Source of the DNA: JAAYJR01 sp964611525
GTDB taxonomy: Bacteria; Bacteroidota; Bacteroidia; Bacteroidales; Prolixibacteraceae
DNA: 64,000 nucleotides
Assembly (NCBI GenBank): GCA_964611525.1
Contig: CAZTAL010000125.1
Location: forward strand, 1 to 64,000
Direction: 5' to 3'
The position numbers and the translations under genes were made by a program. A model generated the notes under the pieces. It saw only the letters and a program-made list of their open reading frames with translations, was not told the DNA's origin and searched no databases. This document shows positions 43,673 through 53,267 of this stretch, piece after piece. Position 1 is the stretch's first letter. Each line of letters begins with the position of its first letter.

Positions 43673-45010
43673 TTATAAATTCCTTACTTCCTTTTTAAAC
43701 TGATTTCCCCTGTCTTCATAATTTTCAAAGAGATCAAAACTGGCACAGGCAGGTGAAAGCAATACAGTATCACCGTCACAGGCCAGATAATATGCAGCCT
43801 TGACCGCCTCTTCCATACCCGATGTATCCACCACATTTTTAACAACTCGGTCGAAGGCGGCATGGAGCTTTGAATTATCCCTTCCAAGGCATACTATTGC
43901 CTTGACCTTTTCTTTTACAAGCGACATAAGCATGGAATAATCATTCCCCTTGTCTATGCCTCCGGCAATCCATACGACAGGTTTATTCATACTTTCGAGT
44001 GCATACCATGTAGAATTTACATTTGTTGCCTTTGAGTCATTCACAAACTCAATTCCATGAACCTTTAAAAAGGTTTCAAGCCGGTGCTCGACCCCTTTAA
44101 AATCAGCCAAACTTTCCCTCAACTGCTCATTTTTTATTTCTAAGACCATGCTTGCAATGCCAGCTGCCATAGAATTATAAGTGTTGTGTTTCCCTTGTAA
44201 TGATAAATCCAGAATAAACATACTGAATTGATTTTGTTTATAATTAATAATAATCTTGTTATCTGAAATGCCCGCTCCGCAGGAGCTGGGTGTATTTATA
44301 TTAAAAGGAATGCAGACAGGTTTAATATCCCTTCCTTTCATCTCATTAGTGATGATCTCATCGTCTGCACAATAGATAAAAATATCCTCTGCGGTTTGAT
44401 TTTGAATTATCCGGAATTTTGAATTAATATATCCTCTAAGATCATAGTCGTATCTATCCAGATGGTCTGGGGTAATATTAAGCAGGATAGCTATATCTGC
44501 CTTGAAACTGAACATATCGTCGAGCTGAAAGCTGCTGAGTTCAACGACATAAATATCATGTTCTTCAGTAGCTACCTGCCATGCAAAACTTTTTCCGACA
44601 TTGCCGGCAAGGCCAACATTTAATCCTGCATTTTTCAGAATATGGTAAAGTAGCAATGTAGTTGTTGTCTTTCCGTTACTGCCCGTAATACAAACAGTCC
44701 TTGCCCGGTTATACCATCCTGCAAATTCAATTTCGGAGATAATGTTTCTACCAGCTTGTTTTAATTTACGAATCAAAGAAGCTGTTTCAGGTATGCCCGG
44801 ACTTTTTATCACTGTTTCGCAGCTAAGTATTTTCTCTTCTGAATGCTTTCCTTCTTCAAAATCAATACCATACTTCAAAAGGACATTCCTATATTTTTCT
44901 TTTATTATGGAATTGTCGGAAACAAACACACCATACCCCTGCTTCTTAGCAAGAATAGCAGAGCCAATTCCGCTTTCACCTGCACCGAGTATGACAATTC
45001 TTTTTTCCAA
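43673..45010 (-). CDS. murD: UDP-MurNAc-L-alanine--D-glutamate ligase MurD
   Basis: MurD adds D-glutamate to UDP-MurNAc-Ala. The N-terminal GAGESGIGSAILAKKQG, the ATP loop CITGSNGKTTTTLL near residue 112, the LSSFQLDDM and NITPDHLDRYD motifs of the central domain, and HRLETFLKVHGIEFVNDSKATN of the C-terminal domain are all present. Length is 445. It is separated from mraY by one base, so it is tightly co-transcribed. Confidence 0.97.
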   Translation of the reverse strand: MEKRIVILGAGESGIGSAILAKKQGYGVFVSDNSIIKEKYRNVLLKYGIDFEEGKHSEEKILSCETVIKSPGIPETASLIRKLKQAGRNIISEIEFAGWYNRARTVCITGSNGKTTTTLLLYHILKNAGLNVGLAGNVGKSFAWQVATEEHDIYVVELSSFQLDDMFSFKADIAILLNITPDHLDRYDYDLRGYINSKFRIIQNQTAEDIFIYCADDEIITNEMKGRDIKPVCIPFNINTPSSCGAGISDNKIIINYKQNQFSMFILDLSLQGKHNTYNSMAAGIASMVLEIKNEQLRESLADFKGVEHRLETFLKVHGIEFVNDSKATNVNSTWYALESMNKPVVWIAGGIDKGNDYSMLMSLVKEKVKAIVCLGRDNSKLHAAFDRVVKNVVDTSGMEEAVKAAYYLACDGDTVLLSPACASFDLFENYEDRGNQFKKEVRNL

Positions 45011-45011
45011 C

Positions 45012-46262
45012 TTACCTGATTTTTAAAGTTACTACTGTGACAACCGCTAAAATGATCCCTACAATCCAGAAGCGCGTCACTATTTTTGCTTCGGGTATTC
45101 CCTTCATCTGATAATGATGGTGGATAGGACTCATCAGGAAGACCCTGCGACCCTCACCATATTTTCGCTTTGTATATTTAAACCATGTTACCTGAATAAC
45201 GACCGACAGATTTTCAATAAGAAAGATGCCGCACAAAAGGGGTATTAATATTTCCTTGCGGATGATAACTGAAAATACCGCCAGAATACCTCCCAGTGCA
45301 AGGCTGCCTGTATCGCCCATAAAAACCTGTGCCGGATATGAATTGTACCAAAGGAATCCAACGGTAGATCCTATAAAAGCAGCAACAAAAATTGTCAGCT
45401 CACCAACATTGGGGATATACATAATATTGAGGTAATCGGCATAAATAATATTACCGCTCACATAAGCAAGTACACCGAGTGTTGCACCGCTGATAGCAGA
45501 CGTTCCTGTCGCCAGACCATCCAGTCCGTCAGTTAAATTAGCTGCATTGGAAACAGCAGTGATGATAAGTATTATCACCAGTGCATAAACAATCCATTTT
45601 AACCATTTTACGTATTTACCGGTGAAGGAAACCAGCCATGCGTAATCAAACTCATTCTTTTTAACAAAAGGAATTGTTGTAACGGTAGATTTTATATCTT
45701 TAGTAACATAACGAACACTTTGTATCCCTGTCTCAGGGTCTATAACAACTTCCTTTAAATCCTCCCCGTGTGAATCTCTTATATGCTGCCGCACTTTTAC
45801 TTCGTCACTCAGGAACAGAGTTGCCGCCACAAATAATCCCAAACTAATTTGACCAAGGATCTTGAATTTTCCCGCTAAACCACCTTTATTTTTAAGGTAT
45901 ACTTTGATATAATCATCTATAAAACCTATAAATCCCAGGAAAGTAGTGGTGACTAACATGAGTATAATATAAATGTTATCCAGTCTGGCAAATAATAGTG
46001 TAGGGATAATTATAGCAGAAAGGATAATCAGCCCTCCCATCGTAGGAGTTCCTTTCTTTTGTTTCTGCCCTTCCAGTCCCAAATCACGAACCTCCTCACC
46101 GATCTGTCTCTTCTGCAATATCTTTATCAATTTTTTTCCAAATACTGTTGTAATAAGAAGCGACAAAATGATAGCCGCTCCCGATCTGAACGAAATGTAA
46201 GGTATCATTCCCATCCCCGGGATATCATATCCTTCCAATAATTCAAACAAATAATAAATCAT
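45012..46262 (-). CDS. mraY: Phospho-MurNAc-pentapeptide translocase MraY
   Basis: MraY makes lipid I from undecaprenyl phosphate. About ten transmembrane helices are visible. The catalytic Asp pair is in FIDDYIKVYLKNKGGL near residue 116, and the conserved NLTDGLDGLATG and MGDTGSLALGG loops follow. The HHHYQMKG histidine motif is near the end. A 60-residue insertion (about 160-220, DSHGEDLKEVVIDPETGIQS) between helices is usual in Bacteroidota MraY and explains the 416-residue length against about 360 in Escherichia coli. Confidence 0.97.
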   Translation of the reverse strand: MIYYLFELLEGYDIPGMGMIPYISFRSGAAIILSLLITTVFGKKLIKILQKRQIGEEVRDLGLEGQKQKKGTPTMGGLIILSAIIIPTLLFARLDNIYIILMLVTTTFLGFIGFIDDYIKVYLKNKGGLAGKFKILGQISLGLFVAATLFLSDEVKVRQHIRDSHGEDLKEVVIDPETGIQSVRYVTKDIKSTVTTIPFVKKNEFDYAWLVSFTGKYVKWLKWIVYALVIILIITAVSNAANLTDGLDGLATGTSAISGATLGVLAYVSGNIIYADYLNIMYIPNVGELTIFVAAFIGSTVGFLWYNSYPAQVFMGDTGSLALGGILAVFSVIIRKEILIPLLCGIFLIENLSVVIQVTWFKYTKRKYGEGRRVFLMSPIHHHYQMKGIPEAKIVTRFWIVGIILAVVTVVTLKIR

Positions 46263-46336
46263 AACTTTTTACCTTACTTTTACTACAAGCTTAACCCGTG
46301 TTTCATCCCTATCATATCTTATCTGCGTCTAATTAT

Positions 46337-46423
46337 AATCCGCGTTCATCAATGTTCCATCCTTATCTGGGTTAATCTATTATCCAAATTATCATCCGCG
46401 TAAATTAGCGTTCCATTCCTATC
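46337..46423. repeat. Two copies of an ATCCGCGT...GTTCCAT...CCTATC repeat
   Basis: In the mraY-murE spacer, 46337-46367 and 46393-46423 are similar 31-base units (ATCCGCG, then GTTCCAT, then a CCTTATC/CCTATC end). A weaker third piece lies near 46304-46330. The second unit overlaps the murE stop codon. This resembles a dispersed intergenic repeat. Confidence 0.55.
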
Positions 46424-47879
46424 CAACTCCGAAACATTTCTTTATCTCCTCCGCATCATCGAAATGTCGCCTCACCCCCTTCACTTCCTGGTAATCTTCA
46501 TGTCCCTTCCCTGCTATCAGGATAATATCACCAGGCTTAGCTATAAGGGCAGCTGTTTTTATTGCCTCCCTCCTGTTTTCAATCGTAACAGCCTTATTTT
46601 TCAATTCAGGTTCTATACCTGCTTCCATATCTTTAATGATACCAGCAGGATCTTCTGATCTCGGATTATCGGAAGTGAGAATAACTTTATCACTCATTAC
46701 AACAGCTTCCCTTGCCATCTCAGGCCGCTTGGTCCTGTCGCGATCACCCCCTGCACCAATTACAGTTATTACCTGTTCATTTCCCGAGCGCATACCTGTA
46801 ATAGCATTAAGTACATTTTTCAAAGCATCCGGGGTATGAGCATAATCAACAACAGCAAGCCTGCCGTCCATACTCCTTATTGTCTCGAATCTGCCCCTTA
46901 CCGGTTCAAGATTACTTAATACTGCCAGTATTCTGTCCTCCTCAGGTTTAAGAGTAACAGCCACTGCATAAACTGCCAGCAGGTTAGATGCATTAAAATT
47001 ACCCACAAAACGGGTCCACACTTCATAGTTGCCAATACTGAGCAACATTCCGTTGAAATGGCATTCCAGCACTTTACACCTGAAATCGGCCATTGACCGG
47101 TTAGAATATGTAATTACTTTGGCTTTTGTATTTTGAGCCATCACCCTTCCGTTTTTATCGTCAATATTTATAAGTGCAAAAGCTGCAGGAGGAAGTTGGT
47201 CGAAAAAACGTTTCTTAACACGCAGGTACTCAACAAAAGTATTATGATAATCAAGATGATCATGAGTTATATTGGTAAATACTCCCCCTGCAAATATAAT
47301 TCCCCCGATACGGTACTGTTGAATGGCATGTGAGCTTACCTCCATAAAACAATATTGACAGCCCTCCATTACCATTTGAAACATCAGTTGCTGAATTTTC
47401 AGGGGATCAGGTGTCGTTTGAGTGGCAATTTCTTCTTTTTTGTTTACTATGTAAGAAATTGTTGAAATAAGTCCGGTTTTATATCCCAAAGAAATAAAAA
47501 GCCGGTAAAGCAGGGTCGCAATACTGGTTTTCCCGTTTGTTCCTGTAATACCTACTACTTTCATTTTTTCCGATGGAAAATCATAAAAGGCAGATGCAAG
47601 CTCTCCCGCTATATAAACTGAATCAGCAACTTTTATAAAAGTGACATCATCAGGCATGTCAGAGGGAAAAATTTCACAAAAAACAGCTTTTGCCCCGCTC
47701 TTCAGCACTTCCGGGATAAACTGATGACCGTCATGTTGCATACCCCTGCATGCTATAAAAGCTCCCCCACGTCGGATTTTCCTTGAATCGGTTTCAATTG
47801 ACCCGATATCAGTCTCAACTGATCCGTGCAATTCCATGTAACTAATATTTTTCAATAACTCAACTAGTCTCATCTTCAA
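46419..47879 (-). CDS. murE: UDP-MurNAc-tripeptide synthetase MurE (meso-DAP type)
   Basis: MurE adds the third amino acid to the peptidoglycan stem. The ATP loop is GITGTNGKTSIATL near residue 110, with TQTTPDP and FTNITHDHLDYH in the central domain. The C-terminal specificity motif reads SDNPRSEDP, the DNPR form that selects meso-diaminopimelate rather than lysine. Length 486 is normal. Its start overlaps the ftsI stop by 4 bases. Confidence 0.96.
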   Translation of the reverse strand: MKMRLVELLKNISYMELHGSVETDIGSIETDSRKIRRGGAFIACRGMQHDGHQFIPEVLKSGAKAVFCEIFPSDMPDDVTFIKVADSVYIAGELASAFYDFPSEKMKVVGITGTNGKTSIATLLYRLFISLGYKTGLISTISYIVNKKEEIATQTTPDPLKIQQLMFQMVMEGCQYCFMEVSSHAIQQYRIGGIIFAGGVFTNITHDHLDYHNTFVEYLRVKKRFFDQLPPAAFALINIDDKNGRVMAQNTKAKVITYSNRSMADFRCKVLECHFNGMLLSIGNYEVWTRFVGNFNASNLLAVYAVAVTLKPEEDRILAVLSNLEPVRGRFETIRSMDGRLAVVDYAHTPDALKNVLNAITGMRSGNEQVITVIGAGGDRDRTKRPEMAREAVVMSDKVILTSDNPRSEDPAGIIKDMEAGIEPELKNKAVTIENRREAIKTAALIAKPGDIILIAGKGHEDYQEVKGVRRHFDDAEEIKKCFGVG

Positions 47880-49999
47880 CCTAATATTACATAAACATAA
47901 GAACCTCTAATTATCTTTGTACCTGGCTTCTGCGACTGTTCTGTTACCCTGCCCACTCCTTTAATCTTTACTCTGAGGCCGGCATTTTCAAGTATAAAAA
48001 CCGCGTCGCTGGCACTCATACCACGTACATCAGGCACTTTACCATTAGTATCTTCAATATCAGAGATGACAATTTTTTCATTGACTTTTTCTGCTTTCAC
48101 CAGACTGGAAGCCGGATGGCCCGATAAATTATCAATCCCCAGTTCTTCTGCAATCCTTATAATATTTTCCCGTTTCCCTTTCTTAATGTTGGGCAGATCA
48201 TCATTTTCAGCAGGAACCTCTTCTTCAGGTACCTCATCAAACAAAAGACGTGCGGCAAAGACCTTTTCGGATATCTCTTTAAACACTGGACCCGCTATCG
48301 ATCCTCCGTAATATACTCCACCGCGTGGATTATTAATTGTTACGATAAGAGAATATTCGGGATCATCTGCTGGAAAGTAACCTATAAATGAAGCGAGATA
48401 CATACCCTTTTGATAACCACTTTGACCCGTTGCTATCTGTGCCGTTCCAGTCTTACCAGCAATTTTGAACCATGAATTTTTAAGACTCCTGCCGGTACCT
48501 GTTTTACATACTCCCTCGAGCATCTTTTTTGCTTTTCCAAGTGTTTCCCTGGTAACAATCATAGGATTCAGTACCTCAGTCCTCATACGCCTCACAAGAA
48601 TGCCATTATCTCTTATCTCTTTTACCAGCATGGGTTTTACCATACAGCCGTCATTAGCAACAGCATTATAAAATGTCAGTAACTGCAACGGGGTCATCTT
48701 GGACTCATAGCCATAAGACATCCATGCGAGTGTTGTACTCCACCAGTCACTATCACCCGGATATTTAAAAAAAGGTTCTCCTTCCCCCTTTATCTTCAAT
48801 CCGAGAGGTTCATTCAGACCGAAATCATATATGCGATTAACGTAATCTTCAGGATTTTTTTCATAGCAAGAGGTGATTATTTTAGCTACGCCGACATTAG
48901 AAGATTTCTCAAATATCTGTTTGACGGTCATTTTGCCATGCCCGCCATACCTGTAGTCACTATCATAAATTGTTCTTCCCATATATTTCCAAATGCCGTT
49001 ACCGGTATCAAAGACATCACTCGTATCAATCAGTCCGTCTTCCATTGCAGCCATTAAAGAAATCAGCTTGAAGGTTGATCCCGGTTCATAGCAGCCTGCA
49101 TGTCCCATAGCATAATTATAGTTTTCGAAATAACCGCCATTTTCTTTGCCAAGGTTGGCAATAGCCTTTATTTCGCCTGTCCCTGTTTTCATAAGTATTG
49201 CCGCACCCCAGTCCGCCTTTGTTTTTTGAAGTTGTCGCAGAAGGGCATTCTCGGCTATATCTTGTAATTTAATATTAATAGTCGTTATTATATCCATTCC
49301 GTTTTGCGGATCTATCTCCGTACGAATAATCCATCTTCCTGATAAATTTTCACGATAACTTATACCTTCTATTCCCTTCAAATATTGTTCATAAGCACCC
49401 TCCAGACCGGTATAGCCTATATTACCATGCACTCCTCCGTAAGCTCCCTTGTTCAGGTCACCAATAGTTCTGAGTGCAAGTTCACCCAAAGGATTTATCC
49501 TTTTGTTCTCTTGTTCGATAATCATACCACCTCCAAAACGTCCTCTACGAAGAATGGGAAACTTCTTAATTTTCTGCAGTTCATGATAATCAACCTTCCG
49601 GGAAGTAAGCATAAATCCACGATCTCCTTTACGATAAGCGGCATTCAGCCTACGGTTGTATTCACTTTTCGGGGCATCCCTGAAAAAGGCAGACAGGTAA
49701 TAAGCCAGCGAGTCGCTTTCATTACTGTAAACCCGCTTCACCCCCTCTGCTGCCAGGTCAATCCTCACATAATAACCAGGAACAGAAGTAGCAAGTACAC
49801 TACCGTCCTCAGCACAAATATTGCCTCGCTCAGGCTTAATACGAACTGTATTTTTCTCAAGATTCCCGGCAATTTCCTCCCAGCGTTCATTTTTAATCTT
49901 CTGAACAGATATAATTTTAATTATCACTACTAATCCAAATATCAGCAGGATAAAATAGATTATTGCTATACGTGATACTATTGACTTTCTTATATCCAC
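47876..49999 (-). CDS. ftsI: Division-specific penicillin-binding protein FtsI (PBP3-like, with PASTA domain)
   Basis: A 707-residue class B transpeptidase that cross-links septal peptidoglycan with FtsW. One N-terminal transmembrane helix is present (about residues 12-30), then the pedestal domain. The catalytic Ser is in PGSTFKLISLMAAM near residue 305, the SxN motif is KSSNVGVAK, and KTG is in IAGKTGTAQIATG. A single C-terminal PASTA domain (VPDVRGMSASDAVFILENAG) is common in Bacteroidota. It follows ftsL after 2 bases. Confidence 0.96.
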   Translation of the reverse strand: MDIRKSIVSRIAIIYFILLIFGLVVIIKIISVQKIKNERWEEIAGNLEKNTVRIKPERGNICAEDGSVLATSVPGYYVRIDLAAEGVKRVYSNESDSLAYYLSAFFRDAPKSEYNRRLNAAYRKGDRGFMLTSRKVDYHELQKIKKFPILRRGRFGGGMIIEQENKRINPLGELALRTIGDLNKGAYGGVHGNIGYTGLEGAYEQYLKGIEGISYRENLSGRWIIRTEIDPQNGMDIITTINIKLQDIAENALLRQLQKTKADWGAAILMKTGTGEIKAIANLGKENGGYFENYNYAMGHAGCYEPGSTFKLISLMAAMEDGLIDTSDVFDTGNGIWKYMGRTIYDSDYRYGGHGKMTVKQIFEKSSNVGVAKIITSCYEKNPEDYVNRIYDFGLNEPLGLKIKGEGEPFFKYPGDSDWWSTTLAWMSYGYESKMTPLQLLTFYNAVANDGCMVKPMLVKEIRDNGILVRRMRTEVLNPMIVTRETLGKAKKMLEGVCKTGTGRSLKNSWFKIAGKTGTAQIATGQSGYQKGMYLASFIGYFPADDPEYSLIVTINNPRGGVYYGGSIAGPVFKEISEKVFAARLLFDEVPEEEVPAENDDLPNIKKGKRENIIRIAEELGIDNLSGHPASSLVKAEKVNEKIVISDIEDTNGKVPDVRGMSASDAVFILENAGLRVKIKGVGRVTEQSQKPGTKIIRGSYVYVILG

Positions 50000-50001
50000 T
50001 C

Positions 50002-50352
50002 TTATTTACTTTTTTTAATGATAATTTTCTTGGGAGGCCTGTCCGGCTCTTCCAATCCTAAACCTGCCTCGCCCACCTTCTCAATAACCTCCGAAGGCCT
50101 GCTGGCATCCATTATTTTAGCCGACAGAGTAATTGACTCTGAACGTAATTCTTCCAGGGAATCTTTTAATACTTCAATATGCCTTATGGTACGTTCAGAC
50201 CAGTTACGGTTAGTGATCAGTACCAAAGCAAAAAATGCCAGCAGTCCCAAAAAGGGCAACTGACGCGTAAACCGTTCATCGGTAAGGATAGTACCTCCAA
50301 GAAACGATTTCATCCCGTTTTTCTTTCTGCTTCTTTTGTACTCTTCAGCCAT
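50002..50352 (-). CDS. ftsL: FtsL-like divisome protein
   Basis: From the ATG at 50352 the product is 116 residues. It has a basic cytoplasmic N-terminus (KRSRKKNG), one transmembrane helix (QLPFLGLLAFFALVLITN, near residues 35-53) and a periplasmic coiled coil (IRHIEVLKDSLEELRSESITLSAK). It ends in a Lys-rich tail. This is the Bacteroidota FtsL layout; sequence is poorly conserved, so size, topology and the place between rsmH and ftsI decide the call. A longer frame from 50409 would overlap rsmH and is less likely. Confidence 0.88.
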   Translation of the reverse strand: MAEEYKRSRKKNGMKSFLGGTILTDERFTRQLPFLGLLAFFALVLITNRNWSERTIRHIEVLKDSLEELRSESITLSAKIMDASRPSEVIEKVGEAGLGLEEPDRPPKKIIIKKSK

Positions 50353-50353
50353 T

Positions 50354-51256
50354 TTATATTTTTTCAGCAATTCGTAATTTCGCACTCCTTGCCCGTAGAT
50401 TTTTCTCAATCTCAGCAGGAGAAGGTGTAATTATTTTTTTATTTATTAATCTGAAAGGACTTTTAATATTTCCGTAAAAATCTTTTTCCACACTACCCTG
50501 AAAATTTCCTGTCTTCATAAAATTCTTACATAACCGGTCTTCAAGACTATGATATGTGATCACAACCAGCCTTCCACCCGATTTCAACAGCTCGAGGGAT
50601 GCTTTTAAAAAATCCTTCAAAGAATTTATCTCATCATTTACTTCAATGCGCAATGCCTGAAAAACTTTAGCCATATATTTATTTTCCCCTCCCCGGGGAG
50701 CACAATTAATGGCTATTTTCTTAAGCTGTAAAGTAGTTTCTATTGGCCGGGCGGAACGGTATTTTATTATTTCATCAACAAGTCTGGCGGAATTCCTTAT
50801 TTCACCATACCTTTTAAAAATTGAAATCAGTGCTTCAGTGGGATGATTATTGATTATCCATGCAGCATCGACAGGTTCATTCCTGTTCATACGCATGTCA
50901 AGTTTACTATCAAAACGAAATGAAAATCCCCTTTCAGGCTTGTCGAAATCATGCCAGGAAACTCCAAGATCAGCAATAATTCCATCAACTTCCGAAATAT
51001 CGTAAAACCACAAAAAATTTTTCAGATATCTGAAATTATGCCTGATAAAAAAAAACCGGTCATCTTTGAATTCATTATATGCAGCATCCTTATCCTGATC
51101 AAAAGCAAAAAGTTTCCCCCTGCCAATCCTGTCAAGGATCAAACGCGAATGGCCTCCGCCACCGAAAGTAGCATCTACTACTATTGCGCCGGTAAAAAGA
51201 TTAAGTCCTTTAATCGATTCTTCCGGCATAACAGGTATGTGATACTCATGTTCCAT
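50354..51256 (-). CDS. rsmH: 16S rRNA (cytosine1402-N4)-methyltransferase RsmH
   Basis: RsmH (MraW) methylates C1402 of 16S rRNA. Visible family motifs are HIPVMPEESIKGL at the start, VDATFGGGGHSRLIL (SAM site), FDQDKDAA, DGIIADLGVSWHDFDKPERGFSF, and the C-terminal RVVITYHSLEDRLCKNF. Length is 300. It is the second gene of the dcw cluster, 5 bases after mraZ. Confidence 0.97.
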   Translation of the reverse strand: MEHEYHIPVMPEESIKGLNLFTGAIVVDATFGGGGHSRLILDRIGRGKLFAFDQDKDAAYNEFKDDRFFFIRHNFRYLKNFLWFYDISEVDGIIADLGVSWHDFDKPERGFSFRFDSKLDMRMNRNEPVDAAWIINNHPTEALISIFKRYGEIRNSARLVDEIIKYRSARPIETTLQLKKIAINCAPRGGENKYMAKVFQALRIEVNDEINSLKDFLKASLELLKSGGRLVVITYHSLEDRLCKNFMKTGNFQGSVEKDFYGNIKSPFRLINKKIITPSPAEIEKNLRARSAKLRIAEKI

Positions 51257-51261
51257 TTTTT

Positions 51262-51711
51262 CTACAGCTTTCTTCTTTTTTCTTTAAACCTTTTGGCAAA
51301 TGTTGATTTATGCATCCGGTTACTCTCATATTCCTCTGTATCCCAAATACGAATTGAAAGCCCCATCCCGATTAAACGGACATGCTTTTTTAACTTTCCA
51401 TAGGCTTGGTAATCAGCCGGAATATTAATCCGTCCGTTTGCCGCCATACTCACCTTTATGAAATTTTCATAAAAAAACTGAAGAAATGCATCATCCTCCT
51501 CATCAAAAGGATCCAGGGTACTTTTAAAGGCAGAAACACGGTCCCTCCAAAATCTCTCAGGATAAACATCAAGACATTCCTTAAACAGATTCCTCTCAAT
51601 TACCAATGGTTCTAAGGACAGTTCACCCAACTCCTTCTTTAACAAAGAAGGAAGCACTATGCGACCTTTATCGTCAATAGTTGCATTATATGTACCTGAA
51701 AATTCTGCCAT
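51262..51711 (-). CDS. mraZ: Transcriptional regulator MraZ
   Basis: A 149-residue protein of the AbrB/MraZ swapped-hairpin fold with two copies of the D-x-x-x-R-type motif: DDKGRIVLPSLLKKEL and AANGRINIPADYQAY. MraZ oligomerises into rings and binds tandem short repeats upstream of its own gene, controlling the division cluster. Exactly such repeats occur at 51765-51800. It is the first gene of the dcw operon. Confidence 0.96.
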   Translation of the reverse strand: MAEFSGTYNATIDDKGRIVLPSLLKKELGELSLEPLVIERNLFKECLDVYPERFWRDRVSAFKSTLDPFDEEDDAFLQFFYENFIKVSMAANGRINIPADYQAYGKLKKHVRLIGMGLSIRIWDTEEYESNRMHKSTFAKRFKEKRRKL

Positions 51712-51764
51712 TTTCCCCGAAAAAATGCTTTAACGAAGTAAAATTATGAAATTATTCCAAAATT

Positions 51765-51800
51765 TTACACATTATTACACTTTATTACACTAATTTACAA
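51765..51800 (-). promoter_or_regulatory. Four 10-bp-spaced repeats upstream of mraZ (putative MraZ operator)
   Basis: On the plus strand TTACAC begins at 51765, 51775 and 51785, and TTACAA begins at 51795. On the minus strand this reads GTGTAA units every 10 bases with AAA/AAT ahead, e.g. AAAGTGTAAT. This matches the AAAGTG(T/G)N3 repeats reported for Mycoplasma MraZ and the 10-bp period of TGGGN boxes in Escherichia coli. It lies 54-89 bases ahead of the mraZ start. Confidence 0.7.
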
Positions 51801-52084
51801 ATTAAATCATTGTTGAAAAAATGTTGAATACCTGTTAAAAACACGTGATTCAAAGTATAGAGTATAAAATAATTAACAGATTTTCAGTCGGTTATATCCT
51901 TTAAACAAAATTATCAACACCGGTTAATAACTATTATAAATATCAAGTTATAATCTTTGCCAATCATGCCATTTTTCTAACTTAACATTTACACTACATA
52001 TTTTACCCGACAATATTTTATTTTAATTTTGTTAGTTTTAATTTTTCAAACCATTTTTGTTTAATTTAACTGAAAAATATTGTT
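51801..52084. other. Divergent promoter region, mraZ / glsA-like
   Basis: Very AT-rich sequence with no gene. It lies between the minus-strand dcw operon (with operator repeats) and the plus-strand acyltransferase. I see no convincing complete promoter; AATCTTTG near 51952-51959 is one base off the TAnnTTTG box for the plus strand. Confidence 0.4.
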
Positions 52085-52924
52085 GTGGAAGATAATGAAC
52101 AAGGCTCATTCAAGCCTATAAAAATAAGGGAAGTATTCGCATCAAAAAGTCCGGGACTTGCGAAAATGATACCCGGGTTCGTATATAGTTACATTAACCG
52201 TATACTGCATATTGATTTTATCAATGACCTTCTGAAAAGATATGGCCATTTAAGGGGTATTAGTTTCGTCGACAAGGTTATTGAAGAGTTCAATGTTAAA
52301 GAAAACTACTACGGTATAGAAAACATTCCCTCTTCGGGGCGTTTCATCTTTGCCAGCAACCATCCTCTGGGAGGTTTCGATGCTATGTTGCTTATGAAAG
52401 CTGTCGATAAAAAACTTGGGAATCCCAAATTTCTGACCAATGATATTTTGCTAAACATTCCACAAATGAGATCAATATTTGTTCCTGTCAACAAACACGG
52501 GGGACATAGTCGCGAAGCTGCAAAATTACTTGCTGAAGCTTACGAATCTGACGCACAAATATTAATATTTCCTTCAGGACTTGCATCAAGAAAGATAAAA
52601 GGGAAAATAGTTGATTTGGAATGGAAGAAGCATTTTATATCCAAAGCTCTTCAATATAAAAGGGATGTAATACCGGTATTTGTCGGGGGCAGGAATTCCA
52701 ATCGCTTTTACCGTCTGGCTAAAATCAGAAAATTTTTACACATAAGATGGAACCTTGAAATGTTTTTCCTGCCTGATGAAACAATGAGGCATCGCAATAC
52801 AAATGTTTATATCTACTTCGGCAAACCTATCCCCTGTAATACTTTAAGTAAATCAAAAACCCATAAAGAATGGGCAAAATGGGTCAAAGATATGGTATAT
52901 GAGTTACCGGCAAATATTAAGTGA
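52085..52924 (+). CDS. glsA: PlsC-like O-acyltransferase, probable glycine-lipid synthesis (GlsA-like)
   Basis: A 279-residue lysophospholipid-acyltransferase-fold protein. The catalytic HX4D motif is NHPLGGFDAML near residue 97, followed by the FVPVNKHGG and IFPSGLASRK substrate loops. The next gene on the strand is a GNAT-type N-acyltransferase. In Bacteroides thetaiotaomicron the pair glsB (N-acyl) and glsA (O-acyl) makes glycine lipids, and the sizes here agree. I assign GlsA by this pairing; substrate specificity is not visible in the sequence. The start codon is GTG at 52085 (GTGGAAGATAATGAACAAG). Confidence 0.75.
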   Translation: MEDNEQGSFKPIKIREVFASKSPGLAKMIPGFVYSYINRILHIDFINDLLKRYGHLRGISFVDKVIEEFNVKENYYGIENIPSSGRFIFASNHPLGGFDAMLLMKAVDKKLGNPKFLTNDILLNIPQMRSIFVPVNKHGGHSREAAKLLAEAYESDAQILIFPSGLASRKIKGKIVDLEWKKHFISKALQYKRDVIPVFVGGRNSNRFYRLAKIRKFLHIRWNLEMFFLPDETMRHRNTNVYIYFGKPIPCNTLSKSKTHKEWAKWVKDMVYELPANIK

Positions 52925-53267
52925 CCATAAACTTTATTAATCAAAATTTTTGCAGGAAGAATAAGGGCAAAAGTTGATTTTTGACCCTTACGGTTCGCCT
53001 GAATGATATATTTGGGGCAGGATTATAAAAGTTACTAAACAAATAAAAAATACACAGAACATTCTAAATGTATTTTTTTAATTTTGTAGTCTGTTTTTTT
53101 AAAAATTAGTTCCTGAAATTAAGGTATAAATGAGAAAAATATATTAAAACAAAACTATTGTGATAAACAAACGTGATCGTGGACTCACACGAAATTATCC
53201 ATAAAAAATTTATGAGTTATCCCGGTTTCTATTGGGAATACCTTTATAAATATTTAATTTTACTCAT
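52925..53267. other. 343-bp gap between the two acyltransferase genes
   Basis: No gene seen. AT-rich, with a possible inverted AATACAC/TGTATTT pair near 53048-53077. The gap is long enough for glsB to have its own promoter. Confidence 0.4.

Noticed and set aside
50353..50409. Longer FtsL starting at 50409
   Set aside because: This would overlap the rsmH 3' end by 56 bases; the ATG at 50352 starts directly after the rsmH stop and gives the usual FtsL topology.
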